DNA of 64,000 nucleotides, from positions 98,647,461 through 98,711,460 of the forward strand of contig CM044307.1 in the NCBI GenBank assembly GCA_024291935.2. Reading direction: 5' to 3'. The translations under genes and the position numbers were made by a program. Under the pieces are notes generated by a model, which was not told where the DNA came from, did not search any database, and saw only the letters and a program-made list of their open reading frames with translations. The DNA is from Okapia johnstoni. Its lineage: Eukaryota > Chordata > Mammalia > Artiodactyla > Giraffidae. Shown one piece after another: positions 1 through 12,407 of the stretch (the stretch's first letter is position 1; each line of letters begins with the position of its first letter).

Positions 1-35
1 CAGGTTCTTTACTATCTGAGCCACCAGGGAAGCCT
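1..35 (-). mobile_element. Bov-tA SINE, edge fragment
   Basis: The first bases are the reverse complement of the tRNA-derived head of a Bov-tA SINE (ending in the 'gagccaccagggaagcc' signature). The rest of the element lies outside the window on the left. Only the head is visible, so the subfamily cannot be judged. Confidence 0.85.
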
Positions 36-1769
36 ACAAAATGGAATACACCTTTTATGTGTTCATCTACATTCAATATTATAATTAAAAAATGATTCTT
101 TTAATTCATTTTACCAATAGTCATTTAGTATTTTTAATTTAAGATGAAGGAGATAAATGGAAAACATTCATAAAACTGAAGTGTTAGGCAGTGATAAACT
201 GTTGAATTGAATTCACCTCATAATTGTTATAATGTGTTTTAACCTATTTATGTCTCATAATATTAATAAAAGAGCTTGAAGAGACTCCCCCTTAATAAAA
301 AAAAATCATTGTAATCCTGGAGTATTACTTTTGTCTTAGTATTTGTAAGATTTATTCATTGATCTTATAATGTCTCAGTGAAGTAAGGATGAGAGGAAGA
401 CTGATAAGGCAATAAGTATTTTTTTGCCCTCATCTACAAATCAAGAATTGAAAGCATACAAAGTCTAAATTGATTGTCAGTAGCCTGGTAGAGTTTGCTC
501 CTGGTATCCAAGGAGCTTGTTTCTTTTAGTTTCATTGTCAGGATAAGCTTTGTGTTGTGTAACCAAAAAGTGTAGCTTTGAAATCTAAGCACGTAAAGGA
601 TGGCTCAGGAGATTTGCTCAGAAAATGAGTATCTTGTAATAATCATTGAAAATAAATTTTCATAAGTCAGGTTAGTAGTGTATCAAATGCTTTTGTAGTC
701 AGTTTAGTATTTAGTGTATCCTATTTTCCTTTTAGCACATTTCCTTCATGAAAGGATTTTCCTTCCTCATGTTTTGAAAAAGTGGTTTATTCTGTTGGCG
801 TAACATAATGATCACTGCCAACCACGTTTCTCCATGCTTCCTCAGAATATAAAGCTGTGTCTTTATCCCTACTTAAGTTTATAAATATTGTCAACAGCCA
901 CGAAGCTTCCTGAAATATTTAAAAGGAATGTGTGTCCATCAATAATATTTTTTAGATTTCATAAGCTTGTGCTGATTAAGACCATAAACCACATCAGACA
1001 GATCCAGAAATCGGGCTAGGTTAAGTCTTTTCTGCTGGTCCTTAGTTCTGATCCGACCAATTGCCTTTCATGATTTCCTCTTACTTTGACAATTTTCTTT
1101 ATTAGTAAGGTACGTAAAATACATGTATTAAAAATGTAGCTGTGAATCTTAGCACATTTTCTTGTCTTGAGTTTTGATGGCAGGTGTACTTGGCCTTCCA
1201 AGCAGACATTTCGTGGTCACTGCAGATGGTGTGTCCTGTCAGTTGGATTCACACATGATGTATGGTATTAATTGTGTCCGGCTATTGAAGGAATGAATGC
1301 TTTTGCTATCACAGGGAACTTGTGAGAAAGAAAAATGAGTAAGTAGAGTTGTCATGTGTGAATTACTTTTTTTAAGTCACCATTTTTGTTCATGTGTACT
1401 AAAAAAAATAAACACAGCGAGGCACTCCATTCTCAAAATGACTTTGGAGTGGAAGCATTTTTTAAGACAGACAAATTGCAAATTTGGAAGGTCTGTGTTT
1501 TTCCTTTTTTTCTCTGTCTCTGTCTCTCTTGTGCACACACATGCAAACCCACCGCAGATTTGGAAATTTTCTAATGTTTATACATCTTTCGGGTAAAGGG
1601 TTTATTAAAATGATGTGAAAGAGGACAGATGATAGACGCAAATTTTGTTCATTGTAAAATTAAGGGTGCTTTTAATTTGGAGACTAACTTTTAGACCAAA
1701 CCATAAAAGTAAGTGTCATTTCTAGAAAAAATAGCGATGTTGCCAGTCTCATACCTGAAAGTCAGCCTC
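36..1769. other. AT-rich DNA, nothing recognised
   Basis: No repeat family or coding signal was recognised. The 60-80 codon frames around 1016-1600 have no protein character and overlap one another on both strands. Confidence 0.5.
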
Positions 1770-1940
1770 CCCCTCCTCCTGTACCCGACTTTGCTACCTA
1801 TGAAATCCTGGGCAACTTATCTGCCTGAACCTCATCTTTCTAATCTTTGTAATGGGTTTTGTGAAGATAATAGATGATGGAAACTTCTTATGACGTGCTA
1901 CTTCATATAGAAGTCACCTAGTAAATATGTCATTTTTGCT
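1770..1940 (+). mobile_element. MIR SINE remnant
   Basis: It keeps the order typical of a sense-strand MIR: a 'cctgggcaacttatctgcctgaacctca'-like core, then an 'aatgggttttgtgaagataata' segment, then a 'cacctagtaaatatg' 3' end. It is old and strongly diverged, and its ends are approximate. Confidence 0.6.
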
Positions 1941-2637
1941 ATTCACAATGATGTTGGCAGGTGTTGCTGAGACAAAAATGTAGGTGCCCTAATGGGATCC
2001 ATTCACACACCATTTACCTGTGCTTGTGCCCAATCTTCAAAATAACACATCTGATTTTGAACATTCATTTTATGAAAAAGAGGTGAAATGGCCGCTGAAA
2101 GAGTACAGAAAGAAAATATTTTGGCATTTATATGAATGAATTGAATGAACAGTTAAAAACTTAAAAGTTACAAAAATCAAAAGTTATAAAATACTTGAAT
2201 CAAAAAGAGTTGGTAAACTTAGATGGCATCGTGATAAAAGCTAGAAACTGGCATTGGTGTGGCAGCATGAGTGGTGGAAAAATTGGAGAAACTGATGGGG
2301 GGTGAAACAAGTGGCTCAGGTGTTCATTTTTTAGTAAGTTATTCTTGAAGAAGGATTGATGTTTCATGTGTTTGAATCCATTCTGAAACTCTCTGAGGTG
2401 TACTGAAAGAGATAAGCAAACGATCGTTTGCCATTTTCAGGTTTATCATTTATAAAACGATTTTCCCTGTGTTTTATGGGTCATTACTTTGAAACCAGAG
2501 GGGCTGGTAGTTTGGATGCCTTCCTACAGCTTTTGGGTCTTATTTTCTTAGTGGAACTATAGACATTGGCACAGTACCCAGCAAAGCACCCAACAACCTA
2601 GGACATGTGAGAAATGAAGTACTGTAGGCTCTGAAGC
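1941..2637. other. AT-rich DNA, nothing recognised
   Basis: I see no repeat family, coding signal or notable structure in this stretch. Confidence 0.5.
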
Positions 2638-2938
2638 AAATCATCACTTTGAGGCTTTCCTGGTGGCTCAGTGGTGAGGAGTCCTCCTGCCAATGCAGGA
2701 GACTCAGGTTCGATCCCTGGTCCAGGAAGATTTCATATACCGTGGAGCAGCTAAGCCCCTGTACCACAGCTATTGAGCCTGTGCTCTAGAGCCTGGGAAC
2801 CACAAGACAAGCCACCGCAGTGAGAAGCCTTGTACCAGCCTAGAGAGTAGCTCCTGCTTACTGCAACTAGAGAAGAGCCCACACAGCAAGGAAGACCCCC
2901 CACAAATAAATAAATAATTTTAAAAATCCGTCACTTTG
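2638..2938 (+). mobile_element. CHR-type SINE with target-site duplication
   Basis: The head starts at about 2652 with the tRNA-like 'tttcctggtggctcagtgg' and a B-box-like 'ggttcgatccc'. The body follows the cetartiodactyl CHR pattern ('gtggagcagctaagcccctgtaccacagc', later 'caactagagaagagccc') and ends in an A-rich 'aaataaataaataa' tail. Imperfect direct repeats flank it: aaatcatcactttg (2638-2651) and aaatccgtcactttg (2924-2938). These read as the target-site duplication and fix the boundaries. CHR SINEs are shared by ruminants, hippos and whales. Confidence 0.88.
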
Positions 2939-3640
2939 TTCAAACCCTAAGCAAGTAATTAGAAGCTAATACAACCGTCATTGAACTCTCCCTTTGAACC
3001 ACAAAGCTCCATTGCATGCCACCTTTGACCTCAGAAAGTCTTATCAAAAGAAGATAACCCCCAAGCCCAACTGACAATCACACAGTTAACATTTTCCTGC
3101 CCATTAATGCATCACTCATGTCTTAGAACCTGAGAAATAATATTTGAGTGAATACAGTGTATAAGCTTCAATGATGCTGGTGGGGATTATTGGACATGTT
3201 CAAATTTAACATCTTATTCTTTCAATAAGAATATTTTGGCTCCCTTATCTTTCTAGCATAATAGCACTTGCCCAAGCCATTATTATTATTTAATTATATA
3301 AGTGAAGAAAATGAGCAGAGGAAGCAGGAGACTCACAGCATTGAATTTCCAGTCTTCAGTGTTTCTCCACCATACCGCATTGATTAAGGCCCATTGTGCT
3401 CTGCATGATGCTCACCCTCATGAATTTTTCACTGGGAGTTGGAGGAGAAATGATTAGGCAAGCTCCGAGAAAACATGATGCATAGGCTGTATTGTTCCAA
3501 AATATTTAGAAAGGCTGTAAAGTCCTCATGTTTTAGTTCTTGGCTTCAACACATTGTGTCCTATCAATCACAGTGATTTTGTTCCATTTACTAAATGAAT
3601 TTTGATGTGGAGAATTTATGAAACATAAAGTTGAATGAAA
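2939..3640. other. Mostly unrecognised; possible MIR shadow
   Basis: About 3270-3385 weakly resembles an antisense MIR ('agtgaagaaaatgagcagagg' where MIR has a gaggaaactgaggc-like motif), too diverged to call. Nothing else was recognised. Confidence 0.3.
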
Positions 3641-3642
3641 TA

Positions 3643-3672
3643 TGTATGTGTGTGTGTGTATATATAATGTGT
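3643..3672. repeat. Short TG/TA microsatellite
   Basis: A (tg)n run passes into (ta)n. It is short and imperfect. Confidence 0.8.
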
Positions 3673-4940
3673 ATCTATAATTTATATAGTTTAAAAAATG
3701 CATTTGGTATCTGAAATGTACTGAGAGTTAGATGCATGCGTAGCATTTCTTTTGTCGTCTAGGAAAGTACAAAAGTGCATATGTGTATGTACCCAGAGAA
3801 TGTGATATACACATAGTGATTTTCAGTCAGTGATATTTGTAATACAGTTTTATGTTGGACAGTCTCACAATGGAAAGTAATGGATACCAATTTATGTTGA
3901 CAGGAATGTGCCTTGGCAAATATCAGGGCAGGAAAAGAAATGATTCACCAAAGTGTTTGCTTAGATGTCTTGGTATAGGATGGTTTCGAGGGCAGAACAC
4001 ATTTGTATTACTATAAGTATGTTCTTTTCAAATTAAAATAGAGTATTCTTTTGTTACATGAAATTGCTTGATTCCTTTATAAGAATATAAAATACTGTAA
4101 GACTAAAAATAAAATATTAATTAAAATTAAAGATATTAAAGGCCCTTTTTACCCATCGTCTCTTAGGCAACCAGAGAGCTGTGGGGGGCACCTTGATTAG
4201 AGATGGGCTTCAGGAGGTTAATCTGAGGATAATATATTCACTGGATTATAAGCAAATAAGGAATTAAGTCAGACTTGGAGGAGAATATTACAGAAGAAAA
4301 AGAGTAAACCTGAAAGGCTTATAGCCTGTCACAGATTCTTCGCTGGAGGTGGGGAAATGTTTGGAAACATTTTTTAGTTGTTACGGTCCCTGGGGATCCC
4401 TGTGGTGTTGAGTTGGTGGGAATCTGGAAAGTGAAAGATCCTACTTGTGAGAGATCACCTTCACAACAGAGTTTCTGATCCCAAGTGTAGGACAGCCCTT
4501 CAGTGAATTGTCTAACACAGTCAGTGGAGTTTGGGGGGATATTTTCTAAGAGGCAGCTTAATAAGGGATGAGACACTTCAGGGGAGTCTGTCTTACTTCT
4601 GCACACCATCGTTAAGGTTTAGCATGTTCTCTGAGGTGGAGGTATCTCTGTGTTTTTGTTCTTGTCTTAAAGAATACTCAAATGCCAGGACTTTCCTTGA
4701 GTTTTCTCTTGCAGAGAATCAGGAAGATAATTCTTATCAGTATTATAAAGAAAAATATTTCAACCTTTAAATTATTAATAGTATTTTACAGGAGAAAATT
4801 ATAGATTAAAATATCTGTTAGGAACTCAGGGCAAGCGCTTATGATTCATTCTCCTTAAAATAAGATGATGAACGACTGATTCAATTTACTGCTGTACTAG
4901 TGAAATGATTGTAAGAAGAAATATTGTATCTAAATTCACC
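3673..4940. other. AT-rich DNA, nothing recognised
   Basis: The opposed frames at 4319-4609 (-) and 4531-4770 (+) overlap each other and show no motif or conserved-protein character. I treat them as chance frames. Confidence 0.45.
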
Positions 4941-5680
4941 TATTCTTTCAGCAAATGTTTTTCAGCATCCACTGTGTGTTAGACACTGCTCTACGAATTA
5001 AGCCTACAGCCATGTCTAAAGGGAATTTACATAATAATAATGAAGGCAGACTATCAGTAATGTCAGGTAGTGCAGGAAGCAGTAGGAAGACAGGGTGAGT
5101 AGATAGAAAATGACAAAGGGTTACTTTAAAGGGGTGGCCAAGAAAAGATTGTCTTAAAGAAGTGGCATTTTGAGTAGAAACTGAATAAAGGGTGATGACA
5201 GCATGTGAATATGTGAGATGTAAGAAATTAAGCAGAGATATCAATGAAAGCTCTGAGAATAATGGTCATGTTGAGAACCAGTAAGGAGACCAGAGAACAA
5301 GAGGAAAGTTGTAGAAACAAAGTTGGAGAAGCAGCCAACTGGCCCAGAGGAATGGCAACTCCATGTTCGCCCATGGAACAGCTTTTGTTTGGAGACACCG
5401 TAAATGCCACCGGAAGGTCCTGTGTATAAAAGAGAGGCAATCAGACAGATGTTTCCAGAGGTTCACTCTGCACTCAGGAGTCTGACAAGAGTGGACGCAG
5501 AGGCGTGGCTGAGCCAGGTGCAAGGGCAGAATTGTGAAGTGGCTGCTGAAGGCAGAGTTTGCAGAATATGCTGAGGGATGGAGTGTGAGCTGGAAGAGCA
5601 AGAGAAGAACCGAGAATGACTGCAACGTTTATGACTCCTCTCAATGTATGGGATGTTCATTTGAGAAATTAACATGTTAC
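4941..5680 (-). mobile_element. LINE L2 remnant, ORF2 C-terminus plus 3' UTR
   Basis: Read on the + strand, it begins with the reverse complement of the L2 3' terminus ('gcaaatgtttttcagcatccactgtgtgttagacactgc'). It continues into the antisense L2 C-terminal coding region ('agtggcattttgagtagaaactgaataaaggg', 'gcaagagaagaaccgagaatgactgcaacg'). About 740 bp of L2 is kept, the longest L2 copy here. The minus-strand frames at 4948-5244 and 5266-5625 are decayed pieces of the L2 reading frame, not host genes. Confidence 0.72.
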
Positions 5681-5924
5681 TGCAAAGTTAAAATCAACAT
5701 TATCTATCAGATTTAAGCTCCTTAAGTCCTTCAAATATTGCATTAGTATTAATGGCAGACATCCTTAATTCTCAGGGATATCTTAGTGGCTTATTACAGA
5801 CTGGAGATTTTTCCAATCTTTGTCTTTGATTTTCTGTAGTTTTGTAGTCACTCTATAGAAGAAAGTTTACAAATACATGTAAGAAATACTTTTGGAGCAA
5901 TGAAGTATCAATAATAGTGGAGTT

Positions 5925-6165
5925 GTTAAAAGTGTGAATTCTAAAAGTAGACTGCCTGGGTTTAAATGCTGACATCCCCACTCACAAGCTTTGAAACTTC
6001 AAGGAAATTAGCTACTGTCTTTTCTCTCATCTGTAAATTAGAAATATTAATATTGCCTACTTTAGAGGATTATTGTGACAATTTAGTGGTTTACTGTATG
6101 CAAAATGTTCTGAGCAATGCTTCCACATAATAAGTTCTTAATAAGCGTTGATTTTTATTGTCTAT
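5925..6165 (+). mobile_element. MIR SINE, near full length
   Basis: The MIR landmarks are in order: 'agactgcctgggtttaaatgc', a 'tcatctgtaaattag' segment, 'gaggattattgtgacaattta', and 'gcaatgcttccacataataagttcttaataa' at the 3' end. Confidence 0.75.
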
Positions 6166-7737
6166 CAATACCATTGCTAGTAGGAACAGATATGTAGTGA
6201 TTTGAATTTAAAAAGAGGCAGATTTAGAAACAAAAGGCCTGAATAATCCATAAACTGAACAAGACAAAATGAATAATTGAAAGCAAGTTCTGCATAAAAT
6301 TAATGGAAAGAAATGAAACTCAGTAAATTCATGTGTAAGAAGTTAAAAATTACATCAAACTATTCTTGCCAAGCAAGATGCTTAAATTTGTAACCTGAGA
6401 GAAGAAACAAAATATCAGCAAGAGAAACAATTTTTCAATTATTATTTGTATCATTAAAGTATAATTATGTTATACATTTGCTGTTTTTTTTCTGTTTGCA
6501 AGTTGCTTTTGAGAAATCTAGACTCTATATGTTTTCTGCATTTTCCAGAATTTAAAAATTTTTAATAGCATTCTCAAACACATTGAGGGTACTGAATTGA
6601 GTATACACAGTAAGTAAACCTTAATTGCTCATATAGTTGAAAATAATTTTATCATATTGAAAGAAGTTCTCAAAATCGCCTAAAGGCACAGTTTTATAAG
6701 CTGCTGATTAATATCTATACTACTTAATAACAATTTTATCCTAGCATAGAAATAATAAAGTTGTAAAAAAAAAATGAGGGCTGACTTATTTACAAGCCCA
6801 TAAATACTGTCTTTTAGAGTCTAGTAATAGGATTCCAGCTGGCTTGGATGTAAGTATTCAATAAATATTTGCAGCTTGATCAATGTTTAATTATAAATTG
6901 AATGTGCTAAGTGAAGTGAAATAGAAATTCTGAGTCTGCTCTATGAATCAAAAGAACTTGACTTTTAAAGTGTAATTGTGATAAGTGGCCTTTAGATTGA
7001 CATTTTGAAGCTGACCTGACAGCATGGGATCATCCACAAATGTTTATCCAGTGCCCATCATTTGATGTGCATTGTGATTGGAGCTTGGGTATTTCACTTG
7101 CAAAGCCGTGGATAAATTTGATTCTTTTCTGGTTCCTTTTATCTCTTGCTTTGGACTATTGCAATACCATTTGCTTTAATTTTCCCCTAGAATAAAATCC
7201 AAAACATTAAATATTCTTTTCACTGTGGTACCAACAAATCTTTCCAAGCTGTTTATGAAGTAATATCCCATTTTACTATCTTGATATGCTTGATTGCTTA
7301 AATATATGTAAACCATATTAACTTTTGTACATTGAAAACGCTCCTCTCTTTAAAATGACATTCTGCTTGTTACCTGCTTCTTAGGTGTTCTGGGAATTCC
7401 TAGCATGCTGAAAATAGGAACCAAGTAGGCTTGGGAGAAGATGGGAGGAGCTACCTATACAACAGATGATTCCTTGCCAGGTTATAGTAGTCTTAAAATA
7501 TCCATAATTGCATAATCCAGCAATCTCTGTTGGGGCCAGCTCATGGCAATAGTGGTTACAGAAGTAGTTCTTGGAGAGGGTCCCATAGGTTTAGCACCAG
7601 AGATGATGGAAGTAAGGTGAGAGAACCATATCAGTCAGAAATTGGACAGCAAACTCCAGGAATCAACTAACCAGGGTCAAAGTTGAAAAAGCTGCAGCCA
7701 GATTCTCTTTCAAATACTCTGGAATGTAGGGATTTGT
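6166..7737. other. AT-rich DNA, nothing recognised
   Basis: This is long, low-GC sequence with no repeat family or coding frame that I recognise. Confidence 0.45.
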
Positions 7738-8128
7738 CTTGGGTAGTTTAGTCATTTTAACAATATTGATTCTCCCAATCCAAGAACGTGGTATATTTTT
7801 TCCATCTGTTTGTGTTGTCTTTGATTTCTTTCATCAGCATTTTACAATTTTCAGAGTACAGGTCTTTTGCCTCCTTAGATAGTTTTTTTCCTAACTATTG
7901 TATTATTTTGATGTGATGGTAAATGGGATTCTTTCTTTTATTTCTCTTTCTGATCTTTTGTTGTTAGTGTATAGAGATGCCACCAATTTCTGTGTATTAA
8001 CTTTGCATCCTGCAACGTTACTGAATTCATTGGCAAGCTCTACTAGTTTTCTGGCAGCATCTTTAGGATTTTCTGTGTATAGTATCATGTCATCTGCAAA
8101 CAGTGATTGTTTTACTCCTTTTCCAGTT
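7738..8128 (-). mobile_element. L1 ORF2 reverse-transcriptase fragment
   Basis: This is the reverse complement of L1 ORF2 in the reverse-transcriptase region. The minus-strand frame at 7903-8088 reads as degraded L1 ORF2 ([18 protein letters not shown], then [13 protein letters not shown]), the stretch just after the polymerase active-site box of intact L1. The upstream active-site box is not present in this fragment. It joins directly to an oppositely oriented L1 3' UTR piece at about 8129. It is a pseudogene fragment of a retrotransposon, not a host gene. Confidence 0.9.
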
Positions 8129-8172
8129 TGTACACACTGCTGTATTTAAACAGATAACCAACAAGGACCTAC
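8129..8172 (+). mobile_element. L1 3' UTR fragment, opposite strand to its neighbour
   Basis: The run 'cactgctgtatttaaacag' followed by 'ataaccaacaaggacctac' is the sense strand of the artiodactyl L1 3' UTR. It starts exactly where the antisense ORF2 piece stops and ends in an 'aataaataa' tract. The pair looks like one rearranged L1 insertion. Confidence 0.7.
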
Positions 8173-8384
8173 AGTAAATAAATAACACCAATAGTGGAAG
8201 AGGTCACCAGTGGTCATGTGGGGGGACAAATATTCCAGGACTTAGGAGTGTGACGAGCAGGCAATCAATTGCAGATTGCTCTCCATCCTGGTGAGAGAGT
8301 CTCCTGATTCAGTGTCCATACCATCTTCCTAGTGGAATTCAAGATTATGTCTGCAGGTGAGAAAGTTATTCCTTCTGGCAGCTA

Positions 8385-8660
8385 TGAGCAACTCAGTGGG
8401 CCAGAAGTTTCATCATCCTTCAAGGATACTGGGTAAGATCTGTTTTCCTCAGTCTCCTGGGCTGGATTTAACCTGCTGTGCTTCTGCGTTCTTAGTGCTT
8501 TCCATAACTCGTTAATGGGCCCTAATAGAGTTGACTTTGTAACAGAGTAAAACCATGTTTCTTTAGACCAGGCCTCCATCCCTCCCCAGTACCTGGTAAG
8601 AATTCTCCCATGGTAAGAACTCAATACACACCTTTTTGAGTGTGCTGGGTGTGTGAAATA
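8385..8660 (+). mobile_element. Probable LINE L2 fragment
   Basis: The sense strand has L2-like phrases: 'gaagtttcatcatccttcaagg' near the start and 'ctccccagtacctggtaagaa...gaactcaatacacac' near the end, which resemble the L2 C-terminal region and 3' end. It is heavily decayed. The 108-codon minus-strand frame at 8382-8708 lies opposite this remnant and is not considered a gene. Confidence 0.45.
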
Positions 8661-11142
8661 TTTTAATGAAGTGAGGGAAGAATCAGATTTATTTTTTCTT
8701 GGCAGCACCTTCCTATTCTCTTAACTGCTTGTATTTAAGATTTTAGGCTCCAATAAGGACCCCCATTCTTATTAAAGTATATGGGAGAAAGACAAGTCTT
8801 TTATTTCTTGCTTTATTTAAATAAAATTGGCAAATTCATACCTGAAGATTTAATCATCTATTTTTAGACCTCATTCACCCTCTGCACACTGGGTGAACAA
8901 CTTGCTGCTCATTAAACAGATTGTACATTAAAAACTATAGAGTACAAAAGCAGAAATATCATACATTTGGTGATAATTACTAGTGTTCATTTCCTCACTA
9001 AGTACTAGGGCATACCACACTGTTTCCATAGCAACCTCTATTCTGTTCAATTAACTGCCTAATGTGAATATATGAATAAGTTTCTGTATTTAAGGGAAAA
9101 AACCCCAAACAATGGGGTGATTTAAGAGTTTACAGTTACAGATGTAAGAATACTGGTTTTACTTTATTTTCTACTTTACTTTTAGAAACACATTTTTGAT
9201 GTTTTTAGGTACTGGTCACAGCCAGAAAAACCATAAAGAGTGAATAAATTTTAATGAATTTCTAAGTGGCCTACTGAACCAGATTCTCCCAGTCCCCAGC
9301 TACTCCCTGGTTGTAAATTATGCAAATATACAAGCTGCCTTAACTCTTTCAGGACACTAGGGTACCATTTGGCAAGTAGCTACTCCAGGGAACTAATCCA
9401 TCATGGGGTAAAGAAACAAAAACAAGGGCCATTTCATAGCAATTAAGTCAGTGTTGCTTTAATTTATAAAATATCCCTGGAAAGCAGGACTGACGTTATG
9501 TTTGTTTTTCTGAAGAGAAAAGCTTAGATATTTTCAGTAGAGTCTCAGACACCACGGCCAACAGCATGTCACAGAGGAGAGAGTGATGACTGGATTCAGA
9601 CAGCAAATCCTGGAGCCAAAATACGCTAAGGCTGAGGCTAGAAATACCGACTTCCCCCATCATGACAGGGATAGTAATACTCTTGATATTGAGTTGATTC
9701 TTATTCTTACTCTGTCACCTTCTTATGTGATTATGTCAAGGCACAATGAGTAAAGCTTGATTAGTTTTCCTCTTTTCTTTAGTGGAACCTTATTAAATTG
9801 TTAGCATTGACCATTTCTGACACCAAAGAAATGGGGTGCCATTTCTTCACTGGGACCTAGTCCATTTTCCTAAAGCACTAAGATGTGTTGTTTGGCTAAG
9901 TAACCTGTGTAGCCTGACATATCGCAAGCATCCAGGAGTCATTAGTACCGTTTCCATTTCTAATGATTGGTGGGTAGTGGGTGGAATGTCAGCCAGAGCA
10001 GTGTTGTTATCAGCCTGGTGCTTGTCTGCATGATTTGGAGTGTTGAGATTAGGTGGGGAATCAAGAAAATAGTTTTATGTCCTACTCATTCCACTAAGAC
10101 ACACACGTGGTGAGCTTAACTACTGTTCCTCTATTATCTAGCTAAACTGAGAATGATGATGTTGATGTATTTTTTCCAAAGAGGTTGCAATCTTTTGATG
10201 TTCTTTGTAAAAGCAGCAGTAACAACAACAACAAAAAAGCTAATAGGTTTATATTACCATACACTTTTATATCACTGTCAAATATTTAATATTACCTCTG
10301 TTATCTTTGCTGGCTATTTTAAAGAAAATAAATCTAAAGTCCATAGCATATGCTATGAGAAATGATGAGTCTTTTAAAAGCAATATATCAAGTTTGGGAT
10401 TTCCTTTTTTCTTATTCTATAAATATCTATAGATACTCTCTCTATATATGCTAAAAGATACACACACATATATGTTGATTTTTGAATAAAGTATGTACAG
10501 ATGTTTTTGGATAGCTGTACATTGAAAATATCTTAGAAGATATACAGATACATGTCCCATAATTTAAAATCTTTACTAATGTTTAGCATTGTGCCTAGTA
10601 AGTACTCAGAAATGCCAGCTGTCATTTCAACTGGTTTCCTTTTATTTTTCATGTAGTGACACTAATTTAAACAAAATTACATTATAGATATTTCCAATTT
10701 TGACTAAGAGGTTCATATTCAGAGAGAAGTGGAAAAACATTTCTGTTAGAATAAATTTAGCTGTAAAGTGAATTTTATTGATTTTTAAAAATATGCTCAG
10801 CAGCATATTAAATGTTATATGATTATTATTTCATTGTATGCTCATTATATCCCTATGAGTAATGTTCCATTGTTATGTCCACTTGGTATCTTAAGTGTAC
10901 ATAATCACTTGAATACTTTTATGAATCTATAACTATTTCATTATGTTTTTTTCCGTAGGCAGAATGAAGGGTGCTTAAGAGGAGTCATCATTACAGTCCT
11001 TAGACTTTTAAAAACTGTTTCTAATAGTTATTGTTAAAGTCAATGTATACTTAATATAAAAGAACATTTATTTTGCTGAAGTTATTCTACACTGTTCCTT
11101 ATCACATATTTTTCACAATGAAGAAGTTAGAATGATAATTAA
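8661..11142. other. AT-rich DNA, largely unrecognised
   Basis: A MIR-like 3' end may sit near 10560-10625 ('gtttagcattgtgcctagtaagtactcag'), but it is too short to call firmly. Short ATG frames at 9836-10033 and 10153-10365 have no protein features. Confidence 0.4.
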
Positions 11143-11444
11143 AATAGTCATCTCTCAGACGTCTCTGGTGGTGCAGTGGTTGAGTCCACATGCCAGTGCA
11201 GGGAACACGGGTGTGATCCCTGGGCAGGGAAGACCCCACATGCCAGGGGGCACCTAAGTCCATGCGCCACAGCTACTGAGCCCTCACTCCAGAACCCGCG
11301 CTCCTCAGCAAGAGAAGCCACTGCAGCGCGACACCTGAGCTCTGCAGCTGGAGAGCAGCCCCCACGCCTTGCAACCAGACAAAGCCCATGCGCGGCAATG
11401 AAGACCCAGCCCAGCCCAACATTTTTTTATAATAGTCATTTTTC
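11143..11444 (+). mobile_element. CHR-2-type SINE with target-site duplication
   Basis: It starts 'gtctctggtggtgcagtggttgag', runs through 'gaagaccccacatgcc', 'catgcgccacagctactgag' and 'caagagaagccactgcag', and ends 'caatgaagacccagcc' before an AT tract. Imperfect direct repeats aatagtcatctctc (11143-11156) and aatagtcatttttc (11431-11444) bound it. It is much richer in GC and CpG than its surroundings, as expected for this SINE class. The 107-codon frame across it is a by-product. Confidence 0.9.
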
Positions 11445-11864
11445 TTCAAAAATTGACAATTCTTATGAGCTCATAAAGATGTTTATCAAAGAAAACTAGA
11501 TGTTATTCTTAACACTGGCCAGCAAAAAGTCTAAAAGATTCAAAGCACTTGCCAAATATTAAATAATTGACTTAAAAAATTTAAAGGAGAAGCTAAACCA
11601 ATTTACATTCCCAAGTAATATTTTATGTTAGTAGTGAGATTGGAAATAGAAAGTAATTGTTAGAATTGGGCTACTATTTTTAAAGTGCTATGAGCTCTTA
11701 TAAATGTGAAGTTCATAGTCAGAAAATACTTATACACCATTGTTTCAGTGAAGGGGTTTGCAAGATAACTATTTCCATTTGCCACTTCTTTCTTTTGGGT
11801 AAGAATATACTTAGGTGAAATTAAGCATACTCATTTTACTCTGTTTGAAAAACATGATTATTGG
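11445..11864. other. AT-rich DNA, nothing recognised
   Basis: Nothing recognisable between the CHR SINE and the L1M fragment. Confidence 0.45.
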
Positions 11865-12165
11865 AGTGCTATTTGGAATTGCATCAAACGCATATATTTA
11901 TCTTGGGAGATCTAACATCTTTATGATAAATTTTCCCATGTCAGACTATGAAATGAGTTTTTAATGGTTCAAATCTTATTCTATATCATTCAAAGATCTC
12001 GTGATCTTTTCTTCATTTAATCCTGATCTGTTTTGTTACATTCATGTCTAGTTATTTAACAGTTTTGTTTTTAACATAAACAGAACATTTTTTCCTGGTT
12101 CTATTTCTCACTTCTTTATGTGTATTTTAATTTTGTTTCAAGCCACCTTGAAAAATCTCATTAAT
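11865..12165 (-). mobile_element. Old L1 (L1M) ORF2 fragment
   Basis: 'tggaattgcatcaaacgcata', 'gatctaacatctttatgata' and 'cattcaaagatctcgtgatc' follow the order of the antisense L1 ORF2 C-terminal region. It is strongly diverged, with no open frame. Confidence 0.6.
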
Positions 12166-12189
12166 TCAGGTTGTTTTATAAGAATCCTT

Positions 12190-12285
12190 TGAGGTTTTGA
12201 GAGGATTGAAATGAGATGTGTTGTTTTCAAGCTTAAATGATGCCTGACACAGAGCAAATCCTCAGTAAATAGTGGCTGTTCTCAT
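12190..12285 (+). mobile_element. MIR SINE 3' half
   Basis: 'gaggattgaaatgagatgtg' followed by 'gatgcctgacacagagcaaatcctcagtaaatagtggctg' matches the conserved MIR 3' half. Confidence 0.65.
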
Positions 12286-12407
12286 TATCTAAGGATACAC
12301 TTTCAGGCTTCATGGTCTTTATCTATAGAACATCCTCTTCAGCATTGGATTGCATGCGCTGCTATTTTGGTGGTTTAATGCATTCAGTTTACTTTTGAAC
12401 AGTGAAC

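Noticed and set aside
2652..2725. tRNA-like head with B box in SINEs (here and in every Bov-tA copy)
   Set aside because: These are tRNA-derived SINE promoters and lack a complete cloverleaf; they are not tRNA genes.
4319..4770. Opposed frames of 96 and 79 codons
   Set aside because: They overlap on opposite strands, show no motif or domain, and have composition of the surrounding DNA.
8382..8708. 108-codon minus-strand frame
   Set aside because: It lies opposite a probable sense L2 remnant and has no recognisable domain.
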